From NCBI RefSeq assembly GCF_015206815.1, contig NZ_JADEXZ010000017.1:22382-86381 (forward strand): a stretch of 64,000 bases of DNA. Reading direction: 5' to 3'. Shown piece by piece: positions 48,001 through 57,966 of the stretch; within the stretch, counting starts at the first letter, position 1, and each line of letters begins with the position of its first letter. Below the pieces are notes generated by a model. That model was not told where the DNA came from. It made no database searches and saw only the letters and a program-made list of their open reading frames with translations. Both the position numbers and the translations under genes were made by a program. The stretch is from Fortiea sp. LEGE XX443. GTDB lineage: Bacteria > Cyanobacteriota > Cyanobacteriia > Cyanobacteriales > Nostocaceae.

Positions 48001-50366
48001 GGTGCATTTACTGTGTCTAGATCATCAAAAAGATTCAGTTCTAGTTCTCCAAAAGTTTGCGAAGCATCTAGACTAGAATCTTCTGGCGATTGCTCAGTAA
48101 ATTCTGGAGTAAAATCTAAAGCCTCTGGCTCTTGGGCAAAATTGTGGATTTCTGGTAAAGATACACTGCGATCGCTAAAAGTTGGAGCCGTTAATTCCCC
48201 AAACAAATCCTCTGGAGTATCTGAAGGCAAATCTATATCTGGTTGGAGGAATGTTAGCTCAAAATCGTCTCTATAATCTTCTGTAACAAAGGAATTAGAT
48301 TCCTGAATATCACCAAAAATTTCACCAGAAGCCGCCGCCGCAAATAAACTTTCCTCTAAAGCTTTGGCTACATCCTCTTCCAAAACAGGATCAAATTCTG
48401 GCTGTGGTTCTGCTTCGTTTTCAGAATTCCAGAAGCTATTTAAATCCTCGTCTGTCTGAGATAAATTTGTTGCAGTTACAGGTGGAGTATCAAATAAATT
48501 ACCAATTTCTGATTCACCTGTAGGTATGAGTGCATTTTCTTCATCTCCAGCAAATAAACCGTCTAAAGACAAGGCGTTTGGCAGAGAAACTTCTATCTGC
48601 GGCTCTGCTACATAATTGTCAGCATTAGTTTGCTCTAAAAGACTTGTCTCTGTAGTTTCCAGGAATAATTCATCCAAAATGCTCTGTTGAGTAGCCGAAA
48701 CTCCAGTGCTGGGAATAGCCTCAATTTCTGGTTGAGCTACTTCGTTGACAGGTGGTGATTTGCGATCGAGTGTCAGTGCTGATAAATCATCTACTGTATC
48801 CTGGCTGTTTGTTTTAACAGGAGAGTGCTGGGTTTTATTAGGAATTTCGGCTGAATTTGTTCCAACGTGTGGTTTTAATTCCTCTTGTTCCAAGAAATTG
48901 TCGCCAAATAATCGTCCTAGGTCTTCTGTTGTGCTAATACTAACAGCTGGCTCATCAGAGCTTGTATCTTCATCCAGCAACAGAAAATCTGCCAAATCAC
49001 TATCAACATCTTCTGTAGTAATTTCTGTGACATCTATTCCTAAGTCATCGACAGCAGTAATATCGAGAATTTCCTCTTGTTGCCAAGTTTCATCTAATTC
49101 CGGCGTTTCCCCTTCAAATAAGTCAGCTAAAGTATTTAACTCTGCTAATCCTACTTCTGGCCCGTGATGATCAATACGGCCAACAGCCAGAGGCGCATCT
49201 TCTCCACCAAAGAAAGAGTTGGCTGCATTATCTCTAGCAATATTCTGCTCTTGATTCAGTTGCTCGGTTAAATCAGTCAGGCTTGTAACGCTATCTGCTT
49301 GCTGCACACTAGCAATGAGGGAAAGTTCCTCATCAGTTTTGACGCTGCTGACAACCGGAGTTTCTATCTCCGCAGTCGGCTCATGATCAAATAAATCTAA
49401 AGAGAAGCTCAATGAATCCAGTTCAGGAAAACTCAGGAGTGTTTCTAGTTGCTGACTAATTGCAATTTCGGCTTCCCTGCCTTGGAGAATTAATTCTTGA
49501 GCTTGTTTAATTTCAGTAATGACAATTTTAGCTAGGGTAAGATAAGTATTTTCGCTATTGCAGATCGCATTTGCGGCTGCTTGACACAACCCAGACCAAT
49601 TGGGAAGATTCCATGTTTGTCCAAGTTTTTCCAACTGACGACAACACTGCTGAAGATTTTGCCGTGATTCGGGTGTTGCCTGTTGCTTAAAAAGTTGCAA
49701 CATTTGTCGTAGAGCTTGTAATACCTGGGTTTGAAACTCGCTCCAATTATCACTTTTTGAGACGATGACTGGTGCTGGAACTTCCTGAAATGAACCAGAT
49801 AAGGCCACTGTTGCTGGTTTTTGGCTATCTTCTGTCGCTGTAGAAATATCCGTTCGCCAGAAAATCTCTGTCAGCGAACCGACGCTCTCTGTTGGCAAGG
49901 GTTGTAGCATTGTATCACTATCGTCTGCTAGGCCATTGTTGCCTTTTTGTACCAGCAGTTCTAGATGATCATTTAGCCATTTAAATACTGGTTCAGCTTC
50001 CGACATCAAAGTGTTAGCAGCTTCTTCCGACAGTCCAAATGGCCCGCTCAAATTTTCTAATAAAGCCTTAAGGGTATCAGCTACACCCAGAAACAAAGAC
50101 TCTAACTTTTCATCAACTCGAACCGGACACTCTTTGAGTACTTTGAAGCAATCTTCTAGACGATGAGCCGTGTGCTGGATACTACTCAGACCCAGCATAG
50201 CCGCACCTCCTTTGATGGAGTGGGCTGCCCGAAAAACTTCGTTAACCATTTCCGGGTCGTTCAAGGTACTTTCAAGATTCAATAACCCCTGCTCAATGGT
50301 GTTCAGGTGGTCTCGTGCTTCTTCAATAAAGTAACCCAATATCCGCTGTTGTTGTTCGGGCAGCAT
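45084..50366 (-). CDS. hmpE: CheA-like hybrid histidine kinase of the hormogonium locus, HmpE
   Basis: A 1760-aa protein. The N-terminal HPT domain has His49 in RAAHSIKGGAAMLG. Residues about 150-1200 are a very long acidic, low-complexity linker rich in LF-D/E-L motifs (for example FADLEALLGEE). Then come the CheA dimerisation helices, an HATPase (MLNNAIAHGIETPEER, GRGVGMDVVRSEI), a CheW-like domain, and a C-terminal receiver (VDDSITVRELL, VFCDIEMPRCDG, TKPYLEEAL). The gene order with the four genes upstream matches hmpA-E of Nostoc punctiforme and pilGHIJ-L of Synechocystis, which control type IV pili and phototaxis or gliding. It is last of the minus-strand operon. Confidence 0.9.
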   Translation of the reverse strand: MLPEQQQRILGYFIEEARDHLNTIEQGLLNLESTLNDPEMVNEVFRAAHSIKGGAAMLGLSSIQHTAHRLEDCFKVLKECPVRVDEKLESLFLGVADTLKALLENLSGPFGLSEEAANTLMSEAEPVFKWLNDHLELLVQKGNNGLADDSDTMLQPLPTESVGSLTEIFWRTDISTATEDSQKPATVALSGSFQEVPAPVIVSKSDNWSEFQTQVLQALRQMLQLFKQQATPESRQNLQQCCRQLEKLGQTWNLPNWSGLCQAAANAICNSENTYLTLAKIVITEIKQAQELILQGREAEIAISQQLETLLSFPELDSLSFSLDLFDHEPTAEIETPVVSSVKTDEELSLIASVQQADSVTSLTDLTEQLNQEQNIARDNAANSFFGGEDAPLAVGRIDHHGPEVGLAELNTLADLFEGETPELDETWQQEEILDITAVDDLGIDVTEITTEDVDSDLADFLLLDEDTSSDEPAVSISTTEDLGRLFGDNFLEQEELKPHVGTNSAEIPNKTQHSPVKTNSQDTVDDLSALTLDRKSPPVNEVAQPEIEAIPSTGVSATQQSILDELFLETTETSLLEQTNADNYVAEPQIEVSLPNALSLDGLFAGDEENALIPTGESEIGNLFDTPPVTATNLSQTDEDLNSFWNSENEAEPQPEFDPVLEEDVAKALEESLFAAAASGEIFGDIQESNSFVTEDYRDDFELTFLQPDIDLPSDTPEDLFGELTAPTFSDRSVSLPEIHNFAQEPEALDFTPEFTEQSPEDSSLDASQTFGELELNLFDDLDTVNAPISLADLETKIHGIHVQLDNSDNPSLDLFADISFSETAENNTEAIASEPEPVVIEDADLGLLDELLATDISQPDAGLDELIAETEIIEFSQLPVAEDLFNDLLVIDNTDNTEVAEPTSAENFELFLTEFNPSTDASLEALMADMGADEEGLKLEIYENINETAAVDILRETADSPELLLEISETLADTPIAEVENADVGIPESDIVSPTEDTTTPEQENEFADLEALLGEESPNNANAIAAEDFAALEALLGGNNHQPSPVVHNTYIPEFPPTANNHPASETISSSKIEDEFSDLEKLLAEVDKTISHASPVKQNTSKTPRPTLRRNARFEETMKVPVKQLDDMSNLVGELVVNRNTLEQDHERLRQSLDNLLIQVQQLSDVGARMQELYERSLLEASLLASRTKKEVHVPSPEHDTDRGFSELEMDRFTPFHTLSQEMIELIVRVRESASDIDFVTEETERVARQFRQVTTQLQEGLTRARMVPFSQAIDRLRRGVRDNAIKCGKQVELVIEGSDTLIDKMILDHLTDPLTHMLNNAIAHGIETPEERQAARKPPVGEITIRAFHQGNQTVISVGDDGAGIDSERVKSKAVKVGMITPEQARGISRMEVYDLLFQPGFSIKDQADEISGRGVGMDVVRSEISEIRGTVNTDSAIGKGTTFTIRLPLTLSICKALCCVSDKARIAFPMDGVEDTLDIPAKNIQHNADGQSFISWRDTVLPFRPLKDLLSFNRQLSRGNVYGGTRDDDTVSVVVVRSGNTLIALQIDLVLSEQEIVIKQFEGPAPKPIGVAGATVLGDGRIMPIADVLEIIDIFQGRISKHAGGSPWQQKAPPNTVEVKAEKIDPTVLIVDDSITVRELLSLTFNKAGYRVEQARDGQEAWDKLRSGLPCDIVFCDIEMPRCDGLELLSRIQKDSTLNHLPIAMLTSRGADKHRQMAIQLGASGYFTKPYLEEALLEAAVRMLKGEKLVSSNG

Positions 50367-50518
50367 AATTAAAGTTCTGAGTGCTGAGTGCTAAGTGCTG
50401 AGTTTGATTTCTTTTGTCATTTGTCCTACCCTGCGGTTACTCCTGCGGAGAACTCGAAGAGTAGCCGCTGGCGCGCCTATGTCATTTACGAATGACCGAT
50501 GACGACTAATGACAATGA

Positions 50519-53377
50519 CTACTTTGATTCGAGGGTATCCACGCGGAAACGCTCAACTGAAGAAATTAAGTCACGGGACACTCCTACAAGGTTTTGCAGT
50601 GCGCCAGAGACTCGCTGTGCTTCCTGGGAGGTTTCTTGGGCTGTGAGTTCTACTGATTGCATAACATGAGCGACGGCGCGGGAGGTTTCCGTCTGTTCCA
50701 CAGTATCACTGGTAATTGAGCGCACCAAAATATCAATGCGATTCGCTACTTGAATAATATTTTCGAGCGATCGCTTGGCTTCTTCAGCCAGTTTTGTGCC
50801 TTTAATTACCTGTTGTGTGCCTTCTTCCATTGCGGTCATTACTGAGCCGGTTTCACTTTGGATTTGCATCACAATCTGTTCAATTTCCTTTAAGGATTTG
50901 GCAGATTTGTCTGCTAACTGACGGACTTCATCAGCAACGATCGCAAATCCCCGTCCGGCTTCCCCTGCCCGTGCTGCTTCAATACTGGCGTTGAGTGCTA
51001 GTAAGTTGGTACGGGAGGCAATTTGGGAAATTAAGGCGACAATCTTAGAAATTTCTTGGGAAGATTCCGCCAACCGTTTGACTTTGCGAGTAGTTTCTGC
51101 TACTGTTTCTCGAATTTCTAAAATCCCGGCTACCGTGTTTTCTACGGCTTCTCCACCTTTGAGAGCGATCGTACTCGCATCGCGGGCGACAGTTTCGGCT
51201 TCCCGCGCGGCTTCTGCTACCCGCTGAATCGAATCTGTCATCACCTGCACGGAATTTAAGGTGACACCTAATTCTTCGGCTTGTCGCAAAGCATCACTAG
51301 ATAAGGCTCTAGCAAAAGTTTCCGAATTGGTAGCACCTTTAGTTACTTCCCGCGCTGCCACTTTTACCTGCTGCACAATATCCCGCAAGTTTTGAATTGT
51401 CAGGTTAAAAGCATCAGCAACGGCTCCGAGTACGTCGGCTGTCACCTCAGCTTGTACTGTCAAATCCCCTCTGGCAGCCCCTTCCACGTCGTCCAGCAAG
51501 CGAATTACTTGCCGTTGCAGATTTTCTTTGGCTTCTTCTTGTTCATCGGCTTTGCGTTGGGCTTCATTGGTAGTTGTAAAAATTACCCGTGCCATTTCGT
51601 TAAAGCCAGTGGCTAACAGCCCTAATTCATCCTCGGAATATACGGTGGCTTGGACATTTAGATTACCTTGGCGCACAGCATCAAACTGACTTTGCAAATC
51701 CTTCGTAGTCCGGCGAATTTGCTTGAGGGTAAGATTGCCCATAAAAGCAGCGGTAGCAAACCCAGAAATCCCGGCAGCGAGGGACATTGCCCAACCTGTG
51801 TTGCGGATGGATGTTCGCTGTTGTGGTGGCGAAAATGAAGTAGCAGTAAAGCTCACGGTAGCGACAACTAGGGCGGAGAACACACCCACAGTGCCAGCAA
51901 CCAATAAAGGCTTCATATCCAAAGAAGCATTTTCTAAGGGTGCTAACCAGCCTTGCTCAACACTGGCAACTGGTTCTAGTTTTGAGACATCGGTTTGAGT
52001 AAATATTGGGACTGCTTCTTGAGAACCCGTGATTGTAAACAGTTCCTCATCGCGATCGCTATTGGCAGTAGTTTCTGTAAATTTACCGCGAGGAATGTTA
52101 CCAGTTTCCAATGGGCCAGATAGTACTACATCCCCAAAGCTAACGTCTGCATCTGCTAAATCAAACCCAGGAATGTTGCCAAGGTCGTCAAATTCATCAA
52201 AATCATCAAGAAACTCGATATTGCTTTTAGAATTTTCACTACTGAGCATACCGTTGGTATCTTCATCTGAGCCAAAGGCAGACTCAAATGCTTCAAAATC
52301 AAAGTTATCATCACCATCAAAAGAGTTGGTGTCTAAAGTTGCACCAGCTTTCAGTGGAGTGTTCTGCAAAGAAAAATCTTCGTCAAAAGATGAGTTTGCT
52401 GTTGCAGAATTATCGGGAAATTCGATTTTTTCTAACCAATTACTGGATTTTTCAGCAAATAAATGATCTTGATTTGTTTTTGTGTCCACATTCTGGATGC
52501 CCTCTGGCGCTTTCGGGAAGGTTTCATCCAGAATACCCATTTTTAATTCCCCATTTGCCATACTTGGCTGGGAATTCTTTTTTTCTAATAAAACTTCTGG
52601 TGAAGTATCTAAACTATTACTTGTGAGAGAATTAGCTGGTACAAAAGGAGAATCAACACTGTTGCTATCAAAAGGCGATCGCTCAACACTAGAATTTGCT
52701 CCACTATCAAAGGAGTTACTCGTGATGTCTAGCTCATCTAAATTGAGTGCTGATACGTCTTCTTGCCAAAAAGCTGGTAAATCTAATGCTATTTCATCTT
52801 TCGAGTTAGCATTCAGTTTTTGAATATTGTCATCTTGATTCAGGGCAAAAGGATCATCAATAAAAGATGGTGATTCTTCAACCGTTTTCTTAATTACAAT
52901 ACTATCTGTGGGAATATCAAATGGATTTCCCGATGAATGAGACTCTTCAAAGCTATTTAAATCAAAGCTTTGGCTATCTAGGTTAGCAAATGCTCCTAAA
53001 TCTTGTAAGTCTGATGTATCCAGTTCTGAAGCATCAGAGATACCTGTAAAGTTTATTGACTCATCAAGCTCAATTGGGGTAGCTCGTCTTTCTAGTGGCT
53101 GGAGATATTGATTGATATTCTCCAGACCATTTTTGGCAAAACTAATGATTTCTGGTTCATCCGTCAAATTTAATACTTGTTGGTATTCTGCTTTTGCAAC
53201 ATCGTACTGCTGCAAAACGTAGTAGATGTGACCCCGCAACAAATGGCAGTTGGGGTCATCTGGTATATTCTGCACTACCTGATCGACTAAGGTAGCTGCG
53301 AATTCATAGTCTTGTTGCGCGTAGGCTGTACAAGCCTGCTGATATGTTTCTAGATAATCATCTATTGTTGCTGCCAT
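50519..53377 (-). CDS. hmpD: Methyl-accepting chemotaxis protein of the hormogonium locus, HmpD
   Basis: I start at ATG 53377 (MAATIDDYLETYQQACTAY, 952 aa) because GGGAGGGAG lies just upstream; the longer frame from 53437 would overlap hmpC. The N-terminal 100 residues are TPR-like (LLRGHIYYVLQQYDVAKAEY), then there is an acidic Ser-rich region to about 480. Two close membrane helices (LVAGTVGVFSALVVATVSF; SLAAGISGFATAAFMG), HAMP-like segments, and a signalling domain with the tip IASRTNLLALNASIEAARAGEAGRGFAIVADE follow. No large periplasmic sensor is present, as in PilJ-type MCPs. It signals through HmpC to HmpE. Confidence 0.92.
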   Translation of the reverse strand: MAATIDDYLETYQQACTAYAQQDYEFAATLVDQVVQNIPDDPNCHLLRGHIYYVLQQYDVAKAEYQQVLNLTDEPEIISFAKNGLENINQYLQPLERRATPIELDESINFTGISDASELDTSDLQDLGAFANLDSQSFDLNSFEESHSSGNPFDIPTDSIVIKKTVEESPSFIDDPFALNQDDNIQKLNANSKDEIALDLPAFWQEDVSALNLDELDITSNSFDSGANSSVERSPFDSNSVDSPFVPANSLTSNSLDTSPEVLLEKKNSQPSMANGELKMGILDETFPKAPEGIQNVDTKTNQDHLFAEKSSNWLEKIEFPDNSATANSSFDEDFSLQNTPLKAGATLDTNSFDGDDNFDFEAFESAFGSDEDTNGMLSSENSKSNIEFLDDFDEFDDLGNIPGFDLADADVSFGDVVLSGPLETGNIPRGKFTETTANSDRDEELFTITGSQEAVPIFTQTDVSKLEPVASVEQGWLAPLENASLDMKPLLVAGTVGVFSALVVATVSFTATSFSPPQQRTSIRNTGWAMSLAAGISGFATAAFMGNLTLKQIRRTTKDLQSQFDAVRQGNLNVQATVYSEDELGLLATGFNEMARVIFTTTNEAQRKADEQEEAKENLQRQVIRLLDDVEGAARGDLTVQAEVTADVLGAVADAFNLTIQNLRDIVQQVKVAAREVTKGATNSETFARALSSDALRQAEELGVTLNSVQVMTDSIQRVAEAAREAETVARDASTIALKGGEAVENTVAGILEIRETVAETTRKVKRLAESSQEISKIVALISQIASRTNLLALNASIEAARAGEAGRGFAIVADEVRQLADKSAKSLKEIEQIVMQIQSETGSVMTAMEEGTQQVIKGTKLAEEAKRSLENIIQVANRIDILVRSITSDTVEQTETSRAVAHVMQSVELTAQETSQEAQRVSGALQNLVGVSRDLISSVERFRVDTLESK

Positions 53378-53393
53378 TTGCTCCCTCCCAATA

Positions 53394-53924
53394 TCATCCT
53401 GCCCACCTTGCACTCCGCACAATTGCTGTTTGATCAAGCAGTTTTAGACACTGGTTGTTTTTAGCACCTAATAACCACTCGCCACGCAAAAAGGGAGCCA
53501 TCGTATCTGGTAGATTTGTTGGTGGCATCAGATGTTGTACATCTAGCCAATCCATACCGCCGACTTCATCCACTGCTAAACCGACTATGGTTTCTTGCTC
53601 CTCAATCGCAATTACTGAAATTTCTGCTCTATCCGTATTTAGCGCAGTTACTTCGCCCAGAAATTGACCCAAATCAGCCACCCAAATTACTCGACCTCGT
53701 AAATTTAGAGTACCCAAAAGTAAAGGAGAAGCATTAGGAATCGGGGTGATTCTATCAGGACTTAATTCCAAGACTTCTCGGATACCTGTAGCTGGTAAGG
53801 CAAATTCCTGATGCGAGGGAATATAAAACCGTAAATGTAACTCACCTTCAGGACTTTCTACTTGTAATTCAGGACGGAAGTGGTCTTGTCCACCACCACT
53901 CAAAAAGTCCGGTTTGCTAACCAT
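53394..53924 (-). CDS. hmpC: CheW-like coupling protein of the hormogonium locus, HmpC
   Basis: A 176-aa protein with a single CheW domain at about residues 25-170: LRFYIPSHQEFALPATGIREVL, PLLLGTLNLRGRVIWVADL, and VGLAVDEVGGM. It links the MCP (HmpD) to the CheA-like kinase (HmpE). It lies 13 bases after hmpB and 16 bases before the chosen hmpD start, so the genes are tightly packed in one operon. Confidence 0.93.
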   Translation of the reverse strand: MVSKPDFLSGGGQDHFRPELQVESPEGELHLRFYIPSHQEFALPATGIREVLELSPDRITPIPNASPLLLGTLNLRGRVIWVADLGQFLGEVTALNTDRAEISVIAIEEQETIVGLAVDEVGGMDWLDVQHLMPPTNLPDTMAPFLRGEWLLGAKNNQCLKLLDQTAIVRSARWAG

Positions 53925-53937
53925 GTTATTTTCATCC

Positions 53938-54303
53938 TTATCCTCGCAACAGTTGTTTGACTGTTCCTACCAACTCTGTTGGTTGAAACGGTTTGGCTAT
54001 ATAGGCATCCGCACCTTGTTTCATGCCCCAGTAGCGGTCAAATTCTTCACCTTTAGAAGAACACATAACTACAGGGACATTTTGGGTTTTTGGGTCGGAT
54101 TTTAACCTGCGGCAAACTTCGTAGCCGTTCATCCGCGGCATGACAATATCCAATACCACCAAGTCTGGTGGAGCGCTTTGAATGGCCTCCAATGCTTCTA
54201 CTCCGTCACTGGCATAGGTGACTGTTAAACCACTGGCTTTCAGGAGGTCGATAATCATCTCCCTCTGTGCGATACTGTCTTCCACAATCAGAACTGTACT
54301 CAT
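53938..54303 (-). CDS. hmpB: CheY-like response regulator of the hormogonium locus, HmpB
   Basis: A 121-aa single receiver domain, PilH-like. The acid pocket is in VEDSIAQRE, phospho-Asp is in LVVLDIVMPRMNGYEVCRR, Ser/Thr is in VMCSSKGEE, and Lys is in YIAKPFQP. It has no output domain and so acts by protein contact, presumably on pilus motors or as a phosphate sink. It is second in the hmp operon; there is a 173-base gap from hmpA. Confidence 0.92.
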   Translation of the reverse strand: MSTVLIVEDSIAQREMIIDLLKASGLTVTYASDGVEALEAIQSAPPDLVVLDIVMPRMNGYEVCRRLKSDPKTQNVPVVMCSSKGEEFDRYWGMKQGADAYIAKPFQPTELVGTVKQLLRG

Positions 54304-54476
54304 AAATGCCTATCTACCTCCTGATGTAGACGTTCCTTGTTGGAACATTCCCTGACTCCCCCGTAAAAATTTCTTGTATAAATTTATGCTATTATTTCAC
54401 TAATTGACTAGATAATAATTTGGCACTGGGGTTGGTTGATTCTGTGATAACATTTTTTACCCCATCTTTTATGGAA

Positions 54477-55700
54477 TCAACAAGTCTTGTATTTCTTTGG
54501 TGTTCCCATAAAAGACTTGTAATTAACATATTTCTCAACGAGCATCAGTAATTCAGCATCATCAAACGGTTTTGTCAAATAATCTGTTGCCCCAACCATT
54601 CTGGCTCTGACTCTATCAATGAAGCCATCCTTACCAGTGAGCATAACAATTGGCACCAGTCGAAATGCTGACGAATGGCGCAACATGTTACAAATTTCGT
54701 AGCCATCAAGTTCGGGCATGGTAATGTCACACAAAATTAAATCTGGTCGCAGTTGAAATACCAAACCAATTGCTTCTAGGGGATGAGTCAGAGCGATCGC
54801 TTCATACCCATGTAACTTTAAAATCGACTCTACAGCCTCACAAATTGTTGTTGTATCATCAATACAAACTATCCTTGGACGATGGTTTTCTTCACCTCCC
54901 AACTCTGGTACTGATGTTCTGGAATTCGTTGTAGCTGAATCTACTAGTTGCAACCAACCTTGTAGCACGTAAGGATATATAGCCTTAGCGACTGTTAATA
55001 AATCTCGGTTGAGATAACGTGCAAGTTGACGTAGGGATGTTTTCCCGTCTGCCCAATGCTGTAGTTTATTAACTGTTTCGGCTGGTAGTGAGGAGCGTAG
55101 TTCTGTTGTATCAGCTAGTATCGGCAATTGTTCAGGAGACTGAATTTGCGGATATAGCCGTTTCCATTCTGGGATTTGTTGGGTAACTTTTGCCACTATT
55201 GGCGCAATCTCTAAACTAGTTAATTGTGGCGCAAGGGCTGCTCCTTGACGGAAAATGAAACTACCTTGGTGTAAACTCAATAGGTCAAACAGTGTTTCTT
55301 GCACTAAGCTGTGAATAATACTATGAGCTACCTTGGGGCTGATGATATTCCGCTCTAAAAGTGTCCACAAATAACCATACTCTGGGACGTTTTGTGTTGC
55401 TAAGGATGCAGGTTGCTTTTGCTCAAGTCGTGTCTCGATTCGGTAATGACGTAAGTAATCATCAATCCGCGATAAATTACTATCACCTGCTTGGCAATAA
55501 ATAATTTGACCGTTGAGGAAAAAGACAAACCAAGATTGTTTCCTAGCATTTTTACTATGGCGATGTCTGACAGCCTCATCTTGTATAAGATGATCTTGCT
55601 TGTGAAAGCCAGCTTCCACCAAAAGTTGTCCAGTTCGCTGCCCTAACTCAATTAATTGCAAAATACTGCGAATATCAATTTCATTTAAATTTCCCTGCAT
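54477..55700 (-). CDS. hmpA: PatA-like response regulator of the hormogonium locus, HmpA
   Basis: A 407-aa protein. The N-terminal PatA/DUF4388-type domain (about 1-110) starts MQGNLNEIDIRSILQLIELG and is followed by a helical middle part. The C-terminal receiver (about 275-395) has CIDDTTTICEAVE, phospho-Asp in LILCDITMPELDGYEIC, MLTGKDG and YLTKPFDDAEL. This is the architecture of PatA and Synechocystis PilG. It is first in the hmp operon and divergent from hmpF; the 397-base gap between them probably carries both promoters, and I found no unmistakable sigma-J-type box in it. Confidence 0.9.
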   Translation of the reverse strand: MQGNLNEIDIRSILQLIELGQRTGQLLVEAGFHKQDHLIQDEAVRHRHSKNARKQSWFVFFLNGQIIYCQAGDSNLSRIDDYLRHYRIETRLEQKQPASLATQNVPEYGYLWTLLERNIISPKVAHSIIHSLVQETLFDLLSLHQGSFIFRQGAALAPQLTSLEIAPIVAKVTQQIPEWKRLYPQIQSPEQLPILADTTELRSSLPAETVNKLQHWADGKTSLRQLARYLNRDLLTVAKAIYPYVLQGWLQLVDSATTNSRTSVPELGGEENHRPRIVCIDDTTTICEAVESILKLHGYEAIALTHPLEAIGLVFQLRPDLILCDITMPELDGYEICNMLRHSSAFRLVPIVMLTGKDGFIDRVRARMVGATDYLTKPFDDAELLMLVEKYVNYKSFMGTPKKYKTC

Positions 55701-56097
55701 TTAGCTCAACTTTACTCCTTTTTATATTCTTGACTTAAGTTTGCCCGTCAATTTTTTACAGATTTCAAATAGGTAAAGTGAGTTGTTAGCTCCGCGTCTT
55801 CGCAATATTATTTCTCCTACAACTAATGTCTATCAGGAGATACATTTAGCTACAAACTGTAAATTTTCGTAATAGAGCTTGACAAAGGTTAGTGATAACA
55901 CGGAAGTCATCATCACTGTTACCAGTACAAAATATAAAGGCGCGACTAAATCGCTTCTATAAAATATCAGGGCGTGAAACTTCACGTCTATAAGTAGTTT
56001 TGTCTGTCTTGTTTTCCTACATTGAAGTGAAATTAAGACAAACTAACAGAATTATCTCAGGTATATCTTAAAACACGGACATCAAGTACGCAAAAGG

Positions 56098-57864
56098 ATG
56101 AACGGTGTGCTGTATTTAGCAGAAGTACAAAAGCAGAAGGGCGGCTTACTCGGTGGTGGTTCTAAAACCGAACTGAAACTGCTTGCTTGTCAGCGAACCG
56201 ACCAGAATTGGAGTACTGTGTCGGAAGAAGTGATCACCGCTGAGGAAGCAAGCAAATTAAATGATGGTGCATTAGTGCTGGTAGAACTGAATCCGAATCG
56301 CCAAATGCAGCGGATTCAAGAAGCAGGGCGGCCACTAGTAAATATACTGCAAAATTTTTCTCGTCAGCTAGAAAAATTTAAACTTAAAGAAGATGAGATC
56401 GATCAGTGGAAGCAGTCGCTAACATTTCAGGCGCAAGAAATGAATCGCCGAGAAATGGAAATGGAAGCGCGGTTAGAACAACTACAACAAATGGAAGATG
56501 ATTGTCAACACCTGGATGAGCAAAAACAAGAAATTGACACATCCCGTGAGGAAATTGAAAAGTTACAAGCTGAAATTGAGCGTAATCGTCAAGAATTAGA
56601 AGGCGCTTGGGAGCATCTGCGCGGTGAACAACGTCGCTTAGAGGAGCGACAGGCAGATTTCCAACAGGGTAATGTTTTAGATGAAGAGCAAAGTCGGGTG
56701 ATGAGTGAGTTACTGAATCGCTTGTCTAGCCGTGTTGCGCCGACGGAAACAGTCAGAGAACATCTGCATTTAGCTTTTGAATTAATCGAAAACCAACAAG
56801 GGACTTTGAACCCACACTGGGAACAACTGGAGCAGCAAAAAACCTTAGCAGCACAACAGCAAGAAGAAGTAGAGCGTCTTGGACAAACTTTAAGCGATCG
56901 CCAGAACGAATGGCAACAAGCACATAATTCTCTGGAGCAGCAAACTGCTCAATTAAAAGTGTATGTGGCAACTATTACTAGTAAACAAGAGTATGTTCAG
57001 CTAGTCAAAGAACAGTTGCAATACCAAGAAGATTTATATCAAAAAATAAACTACTTAGCTGCTACTTCTGGCGATATTCCTGGACAAAAAATTGATGTGG
57101 AAGGGCTGGAAAGAATGCCTTTAGATGAACTAAAAAAAATAGTTCAAGACTTGGTAAATAAGCTAGAAATAGACTCTCATTTTGTCCAAGAACAGGAACA
57201 AGAACTGCAATACAAACAAGCAGCTATAGAAGAATTGCAAATAAAACTTAGCCAAGCATCTGACCAAGATCACATCAATTTAGAAATGGAAATGGCAGAT
57301 GAAAAAGACCACTATCAAATGCTTAACAAGACTTTAGAAGGACAACGCCGCAGTATGTTGCAGCGTCAAAAGCTGATTCAGCAGCACCAAAATATATTGC
57401 TCCGACGACAGGGAGAATCTATCACTAATACAGAGGAAGAAAATCAAATTGATTTTAGCCCAATTCTGTTACAAATTGATAGCCAAAGACAACAACAATC
57501 GCAGGAAATACAAAAACTTGAACGGGAACTTGAACAGATGCGGTCTGCAATTGAGCTAGATCAAGGAATGATTGACAACCAAACTCATGATTTGGCACAA
57601 AAGCAACAAGAAATCAAAACTTTAGAAGCCAATTTACAGTCCTTGCGAACAGCAACATCTGAATGCTGGGGTCGAGTTAATTTATATCAAGAAACACTGC
57701 AACCAATTCAGGATTCATTGGACGCTTTACGGCAAAATCTGCAAAGAATTGGTGAATCCTTAGCTCAAGTTCAAGAAACTGGTGACTATCAACTGCAAAC
57801 AATTTCTGAGATGCGTCAAACTCTCCAAAATTTAATATTACAACCAGAATTATTAGCCTCTTAA
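56098..57864 (+). CDS. hmpF: Coiled-coil motility protein HmpF
   Basis: A 588-aa protein. The conserved N-terminal 100 residues (VLYLAEVQKQKGGLLGGGSK, ELKLLACQRTDQNWSTV) precede almost continuous coiled coil (about 100-585, Gln/Glu-rich heptads). In N. punctiforme HmpF is needed for type IV pilus function and cell-pole organisation in hormogonia and is encoded divergently beside hmpA-E, exactly as here. ATG 56098 has its AAAAGGA directly abutting; GTG 56107 is spaced 8 bases from the same AAGGA and may be the true start (MLYLAEVQ). Confidence 0.9.
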   Translation: MNGVLYLAEVQKQKGGLLGGGSKTELKLLACQRTDQNWSTVSEEVITAEEASKLNDGALVLVELNPNRQMQRIQEAGRPLVNILQNFSRQLEKFKLKEDEIDQWKQSLTFQAQEMNRREMEMEARLEQLQQMEDDCQHLDEQKQEIDTSREEIEKLQAEIERNRQELEGAWEHLRGEQRRLEERQADFQQGNVLDEEQSRVMSELLNRLSSRVAPTETVREHLHLAFELIENQQGTLNPHWEQLEQQKTLAAQQQEEVERLGQTLSDRQNEWQQAHNSLEQQTAQLKVYVATITSKQEYVQLVKEQLQYQEDLYQKINYLAATSGDIPGQKIDVEGLERMPLDELKKIVQDLVNKLEIDSHFVQEQEQELQYKQAAIEELQIKLSQASDQDHINLEMEMADEKDHYQMLNKTLEGQRRSMLQRQKLIQQHQNILLRRQGESITNTEEENQIDFSPILLQIDSQRQQQSQEIQKLERELEQMRSAIELDQGMIDNQTHDLAQKQQEIKTLEANLQSLRTATSECWGRVNLYQETLQPIQDSLDALRQNLQRIGESLAQVQETGDYQLQTISEMRQTLQNLILQPELLAS

Positions 57865-57966
57865 AAAGGATGAACTGTGGTGTGGGGTGTTATGCTTGAT
57901 TTGCCAACAGCATCCTTCAAGTAGTCGAGGATCTCTTCGTTCGCCAATAATTTAGGAACCTTCTAT

